From positions 14,310,464 through 14,374,463 of the forward strand of contig JBOZIK010000001.1 of assembly GCA_051453625.1 (NCBI GenBank): a stretch of 64,000 nucleotides of DNA. The letters run 5' to 3'. The position numbers and the translations under genes were made by a program. How positions within the stretch are numbered: the stretch's first letter is position 1; each line of letters starts with the position of its first letter. Of the stretch, positions 34,150 to 46,389 are shown piece after piece. Source of the stretch: Welwitschia mirabilis (lineage: Eukaryota > Gnetophyta > Gnetopsida > Welwitschiales). The notes under the pieces are model-generated. The model ran no database searches, was not told where the DNA came from, and saw only the letters and a list, made by a program, of their open reading frames with translations.

Positions 34150-34800
34150 ATTTCTAGAATATTAATATATTCAAAACCATCATCACTAAAGTGTCATTTT
34201 ATGGTATTAAAAATGTTCACTTTAGTAGTTATATTCCTAAAAGATACTTTCATAAGGCCATTCCTATAGTTAATAAAAGAATTAGACATTATAAGAAAAG
34301 ATATTTGTAAAATAATAGGAACTGTGTGCTGACTATTCTATCCATTTCCAAAATTATAAAATCTACTAAAAATAGTAACTATATACTTAAATAATAATAT
34401 CTTTTACTACATTTAAAGGTGAATTTAAAGAATTATTATCTCATTAAAGTTGTAATTTAGTGTTTTAAAGACCATTTAAACCAAACTTCTTATAGATGAA
34501 ATATGATAAAAGGTTAACACCAGCACTTAAATCTAATAAGGATTAATTGATATGTTGATCTCCAATGTTGATTGTAATAGTCAGATATCCTAGGTTCTTG
34601 TATTTCTAAGGGATATAGTTTTAGATAATGGAACTTATTTACTAGGTAAGAAATGATTTGGTTTTAACATTTATTCCACTCTTAATTGTACATAAGTCCT
34701 TATAAAATTTGGCATAGTAAGGGATTTACTACATGGATTATAAGAGAGAAATGTTAATTTTAACTTCTTTAAAAATTTGAAGAGCCTCTTATTGCTTATT
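34150..34800 (-). pseudogene. Athila-type protease region of element A
   Basis: Minus strand. LQIFKEVKINI (about 34790) and YAKFYKDLCT (about 34715) are the conserved Athila lead-in to protease. LLDLSAGVNLLSYFIYKKFG (about 34540-34485) is the active-site block with the catalytic Asp kept and Gly changed to Ser. LEMDRIVST lies near 34345, and a damaged 'ILGRPF' site follows. The frame then runs on toward RT (IKYAFLDNN at about 34020). Confidence 0.75.
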
Positions 34801-35429
34801 TTTTATTTGATCCTTTCTAAGTTGTTAAGGAAAAGGTAAGGGCTCTTTATATGAAGCAATTTATGGTTCTTATTCAATTTTTAATTCTTATCCTTTCTAG
34901 AATTACTAGGTATTTCAACCTCTTATGTTAAAGTTTTCTCTAAACTTGGGTTGATTTTCTTGTCACTTCTTAATAGTATGGCTTTAGTTTTCTAAACATG
35001 TGTATTGTTTGCTTTATCTATCATTTTGTAAATACTAGGATTTGGTTTGGAAGATACTAGAATCTTATCATTTTCATGTTAGTTAAGTGAAAAAGGGATG
35101 TAAGTGGTGGTTTGACTTAATGGTTTTATGTTTTACTCTAGTTTTTGTAATGTGGAAGAGTTTTATAGATTAAATTTCTATTGGCTATTATTGATCTAGA
35201 TTTGAGCTTTTATACATATCTTAAGAATATCTTCTAAATAATATAATGATAAGTGTTGATTATTAGAAGTTAGGAGTTGATGATTAGAAGATGATGATGA
35301 TGAATATTAATTTTAAGATTGACTATAGAGGCTTCATTATGATTATCATGTCTCTATGAAACGTTTAGATGATTCTTCTATCTAGTTAACTTTTTAGTTT
35401 TACATCTTAAAATATGAAGATAAAGGGGC

Positions 35430-36110
35430 ATTGTGAGGTCTCATAGATATCTATGTAATAGATGGAATAATCTTGAGGAATAATTAACTTGGAAGTGGTT
35501 TTAAAAAATTCAAGATTCTAGATAGCATGATGTGATCTAGATGGTTCATTTGTATTCTCCAAATTCCTAAAACTCCTGGAGATTATTTGTAATAAATTCT
35601 AAGATTCATGTATTTCTAGGTTTAAGAAACTTCCCCCATGTATTATCTCCATGAGTTATCTATGATTTTAAAAAAATACTTTATAAAAGAAATTTATAGC
35701 ACTACATTATTTGAAACCATATTAGGGAAACTAAAGTACAAAATATTTGAAATATTCTAGAGTTTGGAAAAAATTTTCATGATTTTTTTAGTATAAATTC
35801 ATGACTTCTTTCCTAAGGGCATTTGTCTTATAATTAGAAAAGAACTTCTTGATAAAAGCTTAGTCAAGTTTAGTCTAAGAATTGATGGGGATGGATTTAA
35901 TTATATGTAACCAATACTTTACTTTCTTTTCAAAAAAAGAAAAGAAAAAAGTATCAATTAGAGGATTTTTAATATGTTTGAGTTTTGAGGGATAGTAGAC
36001 ATGATACAGTCAAATTTCTTAAGATGCAAATAAGAATATTTAGACTCTAAACCATAAAAATGTGGTAATACTTGAGTAATAGCTAGTTTGAAGTTAATTT
36101 TGTAAGCATT
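35430..36110 (-). pseudogene. gag: Athila-type gag core of element A
   Basis: Minus strand Retrotrans_gag domain: LPHFYGLESKYSYLHLKKFD (about 36055-35995), the hydrophobic/WL stretch KKVKYWLHIIKSIPIN (about 35935-35890), TKLDXAFIKKFFSNYKTNALR around 35875-35810 (where X is a stop), LEYFKYFVL (about 35750) and IHGGSFLNLEIHES near 35640, corresponding to the family's 'GG.FL.K..EEA' word. In-frame stops replace Trp and Gln. The Gln/Asn-rich C-terminal part lies at 34820-35430. N-terminal residues probably reach toward 36500 but are not readable. Confidence 0.75.
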
Positions 36111-36604
36111 TTAAGGCTAAACTATATATTATGGAATTGTTGAGTATTGAGGCTAAAGGTAATCTTTTAGGATTTACCTCAGTGATTGAATGTTAGAGTG
36201 GTTTATTTCTTGAAAAGTGGGACTAAAATTGTGAATGACTATTTTGTTCCATATTGCAATCTTAATTGAATCTATCTAATGAATGGCTTTTAAAAAGTGG
36301 CCTTAACTTATGATATCATTTTAAGTTCATATTAGCATTTAGGTTAGTATAGTCAATTGTTTATAAGATCTATATTGCCAATTCATGCAAGTTTTTCATA
36401 GATCAAGACTCACCAAGTTAAAGAAACATTTCAAAAAGGTTTAAGATGAGTTTGTATGTAGTTTAAGGATTAGACTTAAGCAAATAATGATGGTGTTAGT
36501 GAGAAAAGCAGTGGTATCAATTGGTTTAAAACATATAGGCTAAGAAAGGTAACTCAACTAAGAAGATAAAATAAAATGTTTAGTAAAAATAGAAATATAA
36601 AAAA

Positions 36605-36626
36605 GGTAAAGGATATGCTATTTTAA
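36605..36626 (-). promoter_or_regulatory. Decayed primer-binding site, element A
   Basis: On the plus strand GGTAAAGGATATGCTATTTTAA directly precedes the LTR start. It aligns with element B's better preserved site (43279-43302). Minus orientation means the LTR on its right is A's 5' LTR. Confidence 0.5.
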
Positions 36627-37985
36627 TGTGAATTTATGCAATCTTGATGTTCTTAAGGTAAATCTATAAATCAAATAACTTGTAGTAAAAACACACTAGT
36701 ATAGACAGGAGTTCATCCAAATGTTGTAATCCCAATGAAGACACTAGGCTAAGAGTTGAAGAATTGATTTCCAAGATTTTTTTAGTCTTTTATCTTATAA
36801 AAAGTAAAGGTAAATTAATAAGTAAATTGATTGTAAGTGAATGAAAATGAAATTCAATATGGAAATGGAATGAACTCTTTTGGTTTCTAATCCTTCTGTT
36901 ACAAGGACTAGCTTTCCTATAATTTAGATCAACTTAAGAAGAGTATTCAACTAGGTCTTAACCAACATAAACTATGAGATATACTAAGTATAATATAGAA
37001 TACAATGTTAAATGGAATGGAATAGAAATCTAAATACAATACTAACCAAGGTCAACCTTAATAAAGGTTATCTTTATAATCTAAATAAATCACAGAGTTT
37101 TCACTCTAAACTATGATCAAGGTAAACCATAAGGGATATCACAAAATTGAAATGAAAGTAGCAAGTGTATTGATTTAAAGATTAATTGGATTAATTCAAG
37201 AACTTTACATCCACTTAAAATAGAATAACAACACCTCAATGGAAGAGACTGAGCCTAACACCAAGGGAACTCCTTTCTATAGCCATTGGATGAACCTCTT
37301 ATTCTTTAATCTTCCATCATAAGCATATCAAGTACAAAAGATGGAATGAAAATGGAGGAGGGAAAGGGTATTTATAGTTTTACATTGAATGTTCTAGAAA
37401 TGTAACCCTAGGAGTCAAAGAGAAAATACTAGTAGCCTAAGTGGGATGCATAACCCCATTAGAAGGTAATTCAGTCCTACATATATAAAACAGATGTCAA
37501 CCTAACTATCGTGGGGATGTTAGTAAAGACGATGCCCCTTAATAGCAGATAATTAATTAGCTTCTAGCCCCACAATTAGCCTTTTAGTTGTCTCTAAATA
37601 TTTCATTATTTCTTATGTCATGGGGATGATAATGGGGATGATACCTCCCCTGAAAAGGTGCCTTGTTAACTCTAGGCTCCAGTTCAAGTTGATATTACAA
37701 TAGATGAATAAAATGTTGTTATGCCCTTTGTCATGGAAATGATAATGTGAATGACACCCTTCCAAATCTCCTTTGGTAAAGCAAATCAGCCTTCTTTCAT
37801 CATTAATTATCCTCCAACATATTAGAACATGCCTGAAATGCCTCCAATTACACCTAGAATTACATGTTCCCATGATCATCCCATTGACTTTTCATAATCA
37901 TCAAAGTTGTATCTAAACCTATATAAATATCCTATAAAAGACCTTCACCGGCATCATTAAATTCCTATAAATTGGAATTATAACA
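36627..37985 (-). repeat. LTR shared by elements A and B
   Basis: A 1359-base direct repeat of 43303-44674, matched along its whole length. Landmarks include AGACAGGAGTTCATCC / AGATGGGAGTTCACCC, AAGGACTAGCTTTCCTATAA and TATTTATAGTTTTACATTGA. Its left edge carries A's primer site, and its right edge is followed by a PPT and hairpin in minus orientation. It is therefore at once the 5' LTR of A and the 3' LTR of B. TATA box on the minus strand at 37377-37368. Confidence 0.85.
37368..37377 (-). promoter_or_regulatory. LTR TATA box
   Basis: CTATAAATAC on the minus strand, at the same place as in the sister LTR (44060-44051). Confidence 0.6.
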
Positions 37986-37986
37986 T

Positions 37987-38000
37987 ATCCCTCTACTTAT
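37987..38000 (-). promoter_or_regulatory. Polypurine tract, element B
   Basis: Minus strand ATAAGTAGAGGGAT immediately before the LTR start TGTTATAATT. Confidence 0.6.
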
Positions 38001-38002
38001 CC

Positions 38003-38019
38003 TTGTCAGTCCCTGACAA
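38003..38019 (-). other. Hairpin in front of the PPT, element B
   Basis: TTGTCAGGGACTGACAA on the minus strand: a perfect 7-bp inverted repeat with a 3-base loop. Same sequence and place as in element D (18427-18443). Confidence 0.7.
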
Positions 38020-40609
38020 AGTGAGCAATCAACTCTATTGTAAGCTAATTTGACTCAGATAATAAGCAACTAGAAAAGTGGAATTTTAGTTAACTTTTAT
38101 CATGTAGGAATAGATAACAAAAATCCATTAACTAACACAACTACTAATGTATTCATAAGCCCCCTACTTAAACACATCACAAAAGACCGAATGAACATCA
38201 TACACATAAACAAATCATAGAACGAAACAATGAAAGTTTAGAAAATAATAATGTGTATGCATAAATTGAGAAAGTAATGCTAAAACTAATGTTTAAACTT
38301 AAGTAATAATAATATTGAATAATGATGACTAAAAAGTTCATTAATATTTTCTACAAGGACTAAAGTTCAAGAGTAAATATAACATTTTCCTTTAGATGAT
38401 CTAAAATGTTATCGCAATAAAACTTTATGAGTGGGCCACTATGCTGCTACTAGATAAAATTCATGAAATTTATTNNNNNNNNNNNNNNNNNNNNNNNNNN
38501 NNNNNNNNNNNNNNNNNNNNNNNNNNNNNNNNNNNNNNNNNNNNNNNNNNNNNNNNNNNNNNNNNNNNNNNNNNNNNNNNNNNNNNNNNNNNNNNNNNNN
38601 NNNNNNNNNNNNNNNNNNNCCCATAGGTAAAGCAAGATGTTTCAGATTACTCAAAGGAAAAAGGAGTATTGTCATCCTATCTATCATGGGGATGACAGAC
38701 GTGGGATGATAGAGATCAAATGAGAGGTTTTGATAGATTAGGAAAATTTTGAAAAAGTTTAAAAGCAAGCAAGTAATTAAAAAGCAGTAAAAAAAACAAA
38801 ACGAAAGTAAAAAGTAAAGAACTTAGCCTAAAAGACATGATCATGAGAAAAGATACTTATGAGATCATAATAATGCATGAAGTAAGTAATGCTCAGACGT
38901 ATTCCTCAAATGTATCTAAAACTCTATGAGTATTCAAGATGTCATAAGTGAATGTATGCAAAATCAAAAATAAAACACAAAAAGCATTAGCATAAAAGAA
39001 ATACATTAATCAAAGTAAAAGGAATGTATTAATTAAAAGTGCTTAGAAGAAAAACAACCCTTATAAAAAAATTCATAAAGTAAAAATAAAAGACAACTAG
39101 AAAACTATCAAATGATCAAGTCCTAATTATTATGTAGAAAAAGATACAGCAATGACTTTGAAAATTCTAAATAGAACAAATAAGAAAAAATATAATGAAA
39201 ATGTATTACTAGGAATATAATGAATATTTCTTACCCATCCAATATTCCATCCTAGAAAAGTTCCTTGNNNNNNNNNNTCATAAGTTTTCACTCCAATAGG
39301 TAATGATTATGATGATGTCAAGTATTTCTACTATTATCAAATAATTAATGATAATATAAAAAGCTATTAAAACATAAACTTAGGAGCTATCATATAGAAA
39401 CAACACTAGAATCTAAAAAATTAAAGTAATCATGTGGAAGTATTATAAATAAGTAAAGAAAATAAGTCTAGAAAATAAGCAATGACTCTGAAGACATCAG
39501 GGACATTATTTATCTCATATCCTCTAAGTACATTTTTATTTTACCATGATAAAGAGTGTGCAACCACTATTAGAGGAGTAAGGACCTATACAGCATAGCC
39601 AACTGACCTCCCAGTGGAGTTTCTACAACTATCATATTACACTTCCAATGGCCCCTCTTGGGAATATTTGCCCTGGTGCACTTAGAGTAGGACATCATAG
39701 GAGTCATGTTTTAAGATATAACATGAAAGAATATGAATTGATGAGATGAATAACAAGGAAAAACATGCTAAAACAACTAATTATTCACACTATTAAAAGA
39801 GAACAAAAGAACCAATTTTTTTAAGATGAAGTTCATAGATATACGAATGTTTGAAGATTGGATAAAGTTAATCTTATCATTTAAAATGTCCAATTAAAAT
39901 ATTTACTAATCATGGAAACTTTATAAAGTAAAAAGTTAGTTAAGTTAAAGATGTTTAAGTGATAGCATGACATTTACCAAAAGAATCAATTAAAGAAGAA
40001 TTTAGATAATGGTAGGGAAAAAAATCTAAGACAACTGCTTCTATCATGTTCGAGGTTTAATCGATAGATATGTCAATGATTTTTAATCTTTTATTTATTA
40101 ACTTCTGAATTTCCCAAGTTTTTAGGTTGAAAGTTTCAACAAATCCATTTAAAGATGTATTTTTCTGAAAGATAAGGATTTAATCATGAAGATATTTAAC
40201 TAGTTGTGGAAAACATGCACTCAGGTATTATATTCTAGAGGAAAATAAGGATTAAACCAAATAGAAACCAATTGATAAAACATAAAAGGTATGCAATCAT
40301 TTTGGAGTACAATCAATTGGAGGTAAAGAGATTAAAAAGATAAAACATGAAAAAACAAATTTTAAAATCCAAATAAGAGATAAAAAGGTGATAAATTCTA
40401 TTGACAAATAATCTCTTATAAAAACATTACAAATTAAGAATATCATGATACAATTCATTCAAGGTACTACTCAAAGAATAAATTCAAGAAGGTTTTAATG
40501 GCTTTTGAGAGTGTTGAATAAGATTGAAAATCTCCTTAAGATTCAACTCTAAGCATGGGTTATTATTAAGAAGATAAGGTTTATCCCAATTTAAAATTTC
40601 AGATATTTA
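38020..40609 (-). other. Noncoding 3' half of element B
   Basis: A-rich, with N runs at 38475-38619 and 39268-39277. No protease, RT, RNase H or integrase signature is seen on either strand. It holds one GTCATCC...GGATGAC hairpin word near 38670 and the segment shared with element D (39500-39735). Confidence 0.5.
39500..39735 (-). other. Conserved noncoding segment shared with element D
   Basis: Minus-strand counterpart of 15100-15330. Over about 200 bases the two share TAATATGATAG, (A/G)(C/A)AACTC(C/T)ACT(G/A)GGAGGT(C/T)AGTTGG and (A/C)AGTGGTTGCAC in the same order. Confidence 0.6.
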
Positions 40610-41092
40610 AAGNNNNNNNNNNNNNNNNNNNNNNNNNNNNNNNNNNNNNNNNNNNNNNNNNNNNNNNNNNNNNNNNNNNNNNNNNNNNNNNNNNNNNNNN
40701 NNNNNNNNNNNNNNNNNNNNNNNNNNNNNNNNNNNNNNNNNNNNNNNNNNNNNNNNNNNNNNNNNNNNNNNNNNNNNNNNNNNNNNNNNNNNNNNNNNNN
40801 NNNNNNNNNNNNNNNNNNNNNNNNNNNNNNNNNNNNNNNNNNNNNNNNNNNNNNNNNNNNNNNNNNNNNNNNNNNNNNNNNNNNNNNNNNNNNNNNNNNN
40901 NNNNNNNNNNNNNNNNNNNNNNNNNNNNNNNNNNNNNNNNNNNNNNNNNNNNNNNNNNNNNNNNNNNNNNNNNNNNNNNNNNNNNNNNNNNNNNNNNNNN
41001 NNNNNNNNNNNNNNNNNNNNNNNNNNNNNNNNNNNNNNNNNGTGGACTTGGTAGAAAAGGAAATAATTTTAGTTTGAGTATCACATAAATTT

Positions 41093-42260
41093 TTAAGGAA
41101 AGAGATTTAGAGATAGGAGAAATAGAATTTTTGAAATGATGGATGTTATGACAGTCAAGAAAAGAAACATGGCCTTTCGAATTATATGAATATGTAATTG
41201 GAAGAGATGGAGAAAGATTGTCATTATCAAAATCATAAGGTAATTTGAAGGTGAAAGTAGAAGTGGAAGAAGAAGTGGAGGGAAGGATATGATTAGAAAT
41301 TGTGCATCAAGAAATAGATGTAAAAGTATGAGTAGAATGAACAAGTTTATCCTTTATGAAGTTTGAATAAATCTTTATGGATCCTTCATTGTAATCAATT
41401 TTGTCACTATCGGCTTAATCATTAATGGGTTGGATTGTTTCTTTACTTTCCTTATCATTATTGATAGTTAAACATTCCTTCTATTGTTAAATATTGCTTT
41501 CATTCTCTAGGTTATTAAATTTATAAAAATGATTATCAAGAGAAATAAAAGCATCATTTGAATTATTGACTAAAAAATTTTTAAAATCTTTATGAATGGA
41601 TTCCTCATCTCGATTATCTAACAGTAAATGAATGATAGGAGTATAATCTAATACTTCAATATCATCCCCTAATGATTGGTCATCCTCTTCCCAATTGTTG
41701 AAAGATTAGATTAAGTTATTATTATTTCCTCTTTTCTCATCTCTAAATGAGTAGGATGTTAAAGTTTGATCTACAATTTCATTTTTAAGTTGAAACCAAG
41801 AATTATCATCATTTGTTTCTAACTTTTCTTCATTTTTCTCAAGGTTGGATAAAGTAGAATAGTTGTGAGGATGTTGCATTGTAAAAGATCATTAAATATG
41901 TAATAGTATTTATTGCAATATTTCAATTAAATTTTATAATTTTTGATTAGTCTTATCTAGTCTTTTATTGGTATGTTCTTAGTTGTTCTTTATTTCATCA
42001 ATTATTTCTTACATAAGATCATTTTCTTCCTTGTAGTGGTTCTTAAGTATGGTTCATCTTTATAGTAATGCATGGTGAATGGTTGGGATTGACAAAAATG
42101 ATTGTAAGAAGTCTATTTAAATGAGGTGGTATTCCTAAAATGTGGAGAATCTTCATTGTCATTTCTATTCGAGGTTTGAAAAGAAGAGGGAAAAAATAAG
42201 AAGATTGAAAATAGGAAGGGAATAGTTCCTATTTTTGACATCATTTTATGATGGTCTTAC
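41093..42260 (-). pseudogene. Acidic gag-region ORF remnant of element B
   Basis: On the minus strand a frame with few breaks gives polar, acidic peptides: NWEEDDQSLGDDIEVLDYTP (about 41690-41630), RDEESIHKDFKNFLVNNSND (about 41615-41560) and FKLPYDFDNDNLSPSLPITY (about 41250-41190). A Phe/Ser/Pro-rich upstream part lies near 42210-42050. It sits where gag should be, between the 5' leader and the 3' half, but no capsid core or zinc knuckle is recognised. A related stretch appears in element F (about 48280-48370 versus 42080-42170). The N run 40613-41041 covers its end. I cannot assign a function beyond a probable gag-derived role. Confidence 0.45.
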
Positions 42261-42779
42261 TATTTTAGTAAAAATTTTTTGAAGTGTTTTCTTACTATTA
42301 TCCTCAACATTTTACAAGTTTCTTCTTCTTTCAAAAAGAAGTTCCACAATAGTCCTTCTCTTACTATTCATTGAAGAAAGTGAGAAGAATGGAACAAGAG
42401 TACTTTATTTTAAGATGGTAAGGAAGATAAGTACACAATGAAGATCAAGTTTCCCTCTCTTAGATGTTTCAGTGTTTTATTAAAATTATTGGTCGTTAAT
42501 ACTTAAAAGATGTGTAATGACTATCTACTTTAGCTATCATGAAAATAACTAATAGAATAACTATAAAGAGAAAGGAAAATCTAGTTCTACAATAAGAGAA
42601 AAAACTTCTTGAAACTTGCATATCCATGATGTGTGTATTTGAATTTTGCTTGAAGTAGAATGATCCTGCTCTAATACTTTCTTCAATCAAGTTTCACTCT
42701 CTTTGATATTTTGTCTTTCTGTTAGAGTTCACTATGTTCCTTGATGCACAAATAACAAACAAAAAATCAAAACTAAAAA

Positions 42780-43150
42780 TAAGAGCCCCTCGTCCACCTT
42801 ATTATGGGGATGAGAGGGGAGATAACAATCACACAAAAAACCAAACTATTAAAAAAATTATAGATAATAAAAAATTAAATTGTCATCCTATCTATTGTGG
42901 AGATGACAGAGAGGATGACGTTCACACTAATAAAAAATCAAAACTTAAAAAACTTAACAGAAAAATTACCAAAATTAAAAACTCAGAAAAAAACTATCAT
43001 CTAGTATATTATGGGATGACTAAGAGGATGATAATAATTTTATTATCAAAATAAGAATAGAAGAAAAATTGCAAAAGTGAAATTAATTTTGAAATTACAA
43101 AACTATCACTTCCAAAGTCATTGGGATGAGACATAGGATGAAATTATGAA
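42780..43150 (-). repeat. Four degenerate ~107-bp tandem repeats in B's leader
   Basis: Four units, with GGGGATGAG near 42815, GTCATCCTATCTATTGTGGA near 42883, TATCATCTAGTATATTATGG near 42992, and TATCACTTCCAAAGTCATTGG near 43104. Each holds a (G)TCATC-n-G(G)GATGA(C) inverted pair followed by a second GGATGA about 12 bases on, separated by A-rich sequence. They lie between the primer site and the gag-region ORF, where packaging signals usually are. Confidence 0.6.
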
Positions 43151-43278
43151 AAATAAAAATTGCAGAAATAAATCTACTTTAAAGTAAGCTAAAAATACAG
43201 TACTAATTCAAATAAATAACCTAAACAAAAGATTCAAGGTACTTATCTGGTTAGTGAAAATTCTCTAGCTCCTTGCAA

Positions 43279-43302
43279 CCTTCCCTGGCAATGATGCCAA
43301 AA
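43279..43302 (-). promoter_or_regulatory. Primer-binding site, element B
   Basis: The minus strand reads TTTTGGCATCATTGCCAGGG next to the LTR. Compared with TGGCGCCGTTGCCGGGGA, the site common in Athila/Tat elements, the differences are C-to-T or G-to-A. It fixes the element's orientation as minus. Confidence 0.75.
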
Positions 43303-44674
43303 TGTTGTGGTCTAAATTTATGTAATCCTAAAGTTCTTTAAATAAATCAATAAATCAAATGACTTGTAGAAAACACAGACTAGTATAGATGGGAGTTCAC
43401 CCAAATGTTATAATCCTAATGAAGGCATTAGACTAAGAGTTAAAGAATTGATTTCTAAGATGTTTTTGGTCTTTTATCTTATAAAAACTAAAGGTAAATA
43501 AATAAGTAAATGTAATGCAAGTGAATGGAAATGAAATGCAATATGGAAATGGAATGAACTCTCTTGGTTCCTAATCCTTCTGTCACAAGGACTAGCTTTC
43601 CTATAATTCAGATCAATTTAAGAAGAGTATTCAACTAGTTTGTAACTAACATAAAGTATGAGATCTACCAAGTAGAATATAGAAAGCAATGTAAAATGGA
43701 ATGAAATAGCAATGCAAATTTAATACTAACTAAGATCAACCTTAACAAAAGTTGTCTTTATGATCTAGATAAATCACAAAGTTGTCACTCAAACTATCAT
43801 CAATGTAAACCATAAGGGACATCATAGAATTGAAATGAAAGTATCAATTATATTGATTTATAGAGTAATTAGATAATTTTAAGAACTTTACATCCACTTA
43901 CAATAGAATTAGAACATCTCAATGGAAGAGACTCAGCCTCACACCAAGGAAACACCTTTCTGTAGTCATTAGATGGACCTCTTACCTTTCAATCTTCCGT
44001 CATAAGCATATCAGGTATAAAAGATGGAATAGAAAAAAAGAATGACAAGTGTATTTATAGTTTTACATTGAAAGTTCTAGAAATGTAACCCTAAAAGTCA
44101 AAGAGAAAACCCTAGCATTCTAAGTGGGGTGCATGACTCCATTACAAGATAATTCAGTCCTGCATATATAAAATAGTTGTCATCTTGATTGTTATGGGGA
44201 TGACACTAGGGATGATTCCCCTTAATAATAGATAATTAATCAGCTTTTAGCTCCATAATCGACCTTGTAGTTGGCTCTAAATATGTTGTTATTCCTTATG
44301 TAATGAAGATGATAATGAGAATGACACCTCTCCTAAAAAGGTGCTTCATTGACTCTAGGCTCCAATCCAAATTGCTATTGTGATAGGCGAATAGAATTCG
44401 TTATGCCCTTTATAAGGGGGACGATATTAGAAATGAGACCCTTCCAAAGCTTCTTAGGTAAAGCAAATTTGCCTTCTTTCATNNNNNATCTTCCTTCAAC
44501 ATGCTAAGTACCAGAACATACCTAAAATTCCTTCAATTATGCCTAAAATTACATGTTTCCATGATCATCCCATTAACTTTCCATAATCATAAGAATTACA
44601 TCCAAACCTATATAAATGTCCTATAGAAGCACTCCAAATACACCATCAAATTCCTACAAATTGGCATCACAACA
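43303..44674 (-). repeat. 5' LTR of element B
   Basis: A 1372-base LTR with inverted ends TGTTGTG...CACAACA (plus strand 43303 and 44668-44674). Direct repeat of 36627-37985. TATA box at 44060-44051 on the minus strand. Three GATGAC-type inverted words lie near 44195, 44300 and 44410. Confidence 0.85.
44051..44060 (-). promoter_or_regulatory. LTR TATA box
   Basis: CTATAAATAC on the minus strand, conserved with 37377-37368. Confidence 0.6.
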
Positions 44675-45463
44675 TATGCAAAGTTAAAAAATAAAAATCC
44701 TCAAATGTAATCTAATTCATGTAATAATAGAAATAAAAAATTTAGAAATCTTAGATATAGAGTTCAATTATAATGATGTAGAAATGTAAGCATGGAAATT
44801 AAAAAGATGAAATAAAAAAATAATCTTGTAATAAAAATTTTTAAGTTTTTCTTCAACATCTTTAGAACTTATTAAAGTGGGAAAAGAAAAAGATGTAAAA
44901 AAAATAGGAAAAGAAAATTCTTATTTTAAAAAAAGCCTACACAAAGTTAATTAGCCCTATACAAAATCTTGATATAGAGATAAAAAGTTTGAGTAAAGAA
45001 AAATTACAGTAAAATTAAAAGGAAAATTAAAAAATAAAAATAAAAAATAGAAAAGAACTTGTTTGGGTACCTAAAAAAGGACTAGTATCATCCACTTAAA
45101 AAAAATAAAATAAACAAGCATTGAAACTGATCCACTATAACTAAAAAGTAAAGAAAAATAACTAAAAGAAAAAGAAAAAAGAATAATAAGAAATAAAAAA
45201 GCACTAAAGATGAACTGATATCAAAGAAAATTATAGTTAAAAAAGAACTTGAAATGGACTAATATAACTAGAACAATTTGTAGGAAAGTATTCTATTAAA
45301 GTATTTTAAGAAAAAAGGCATTAGAAGAGAACCTGTTTAATTAAAAAACATTGTAAAGTAAGGATAACAAACTTGAAGAGGATTAGTATAATTAAAAGTA
45401 AAAAGAGTAGAAAAATAAATAAAGGAAATACAAAAATTTTTACATTCTAATATAGCCACTATG
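44675..45463. other. A-rich internal remnant of element E
   Basis: Very A-rich, no frame. It is left of element E's primer site, so it is probably the start of E's internal region, cut off by the B insertion at 44674. Confidence 0.4.
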
Positions 45464-45490
45464 CCATTATTCCTAGTAATGGCACCAAAA
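45464..45490 (-). promoter_or_regulatory. Primer-binding site, element E
   Basis: Minus strand TTTTGGTGCCATTACTAGGA, again the Athila/Tat TGGCGCC-type site with transition changes. Confidence 0.7.
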
Positions 45491-46389
45491 ATCTATTATG
45501 GTTAGTTGTTACTATCCTTGTATCACTGTATGTATATTTTTAGTTTAAGCAAGATAACCCTAAGAATATAAATCTAATAAAGCTAAACATAATCTTTTAT
45601 TAAAATTCCTAGGACTTCTATTTAAAGTACAGCCCTAATGTCATTATTTCTAAAGGATAATATGTACTAGATAAAATAGTAAAGCTTACATAAAATTGAC
45701 TTTTGTAATTATCATAGGTTAATTGCATATTGTAAGAGAGAGGAAGAGAAAGTGGATTGTAAACCAAGGAATTAGGCTAGGAATGAGGCATAGTCCTTCA
45801 GCATCTAGCATGATCATAATCAAAATAATGTTAATATTAATAAAAAAGACTTAGTCTATAGTTGTTCTAAAGAATTTATATTAAGCATCCATCAAAGCTC
45901 AAGATAGTGACATAATCTCACTCACCATACAAGTGTTGGTGAAGACTCTAGGTTACCTTAGCTCTCATAGCCCACTTTATAAGTATGAAAAGTAGGAATG
46001 TATTCTAAAGTACATATAATAATAATGAATATAGAGTAATATTAAGATATATATAATCACTTTTAAATATAGAAATCTCAACATACTTCTATTCACATCA
46101 AGTATTATAAATACAAAAAACATGCACACTTGAAATAAGGAAACTAGACTAAAGAAATTTTTAGTACTTTATTATAATAATAAATTAAAAACTACATGAA
46201 TGAAATATTTATTCTAATGTTTGAAATTTTATACTATCCTTAAAGATTGGCTCATTCCTAAGAAATGAACTTAGAAGCTAGACATATCCAAAGCTCCTCT
46301 TAAATTCGAAGATTGGTTATAATTTGAATATGATAAAGTTGCCTTTAAATAATATCTAATTTATAACATAAAAATTAGGAATAGGATTA
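45491..46389 (-). repeat. Probable 5' LTR of element E
   Basis: Noncoding sequence next to E's primer site. A TATA-like CTTATAAAG is found on the minus strand near 45980. No second copy was found in the window, so the right boundary is open. Confidence 0.4.

Noticed and set aside
37613-37879. Minus-strand 88-codon ORF inside the A/B LTR
   Set aside because: The sister LTR (44290-44560) does not keep the frame, and the sequence is LTR.
42734-43054. Plus-strand 106-codon ORF (Lys/Asn-rich)
   Set aside because: It runs through the noncoding repeat array of element B's leader, opposite to the element's coding strand; composition reflects A-rich repeats.
42780-43150. Possible CRISPR-like array in the regularly spaced GGATGA units
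   Set aside because: Units are degenerate, about 107 bases long with A-rich unconserved spacers, and lie in the leader of a plant retroelement.
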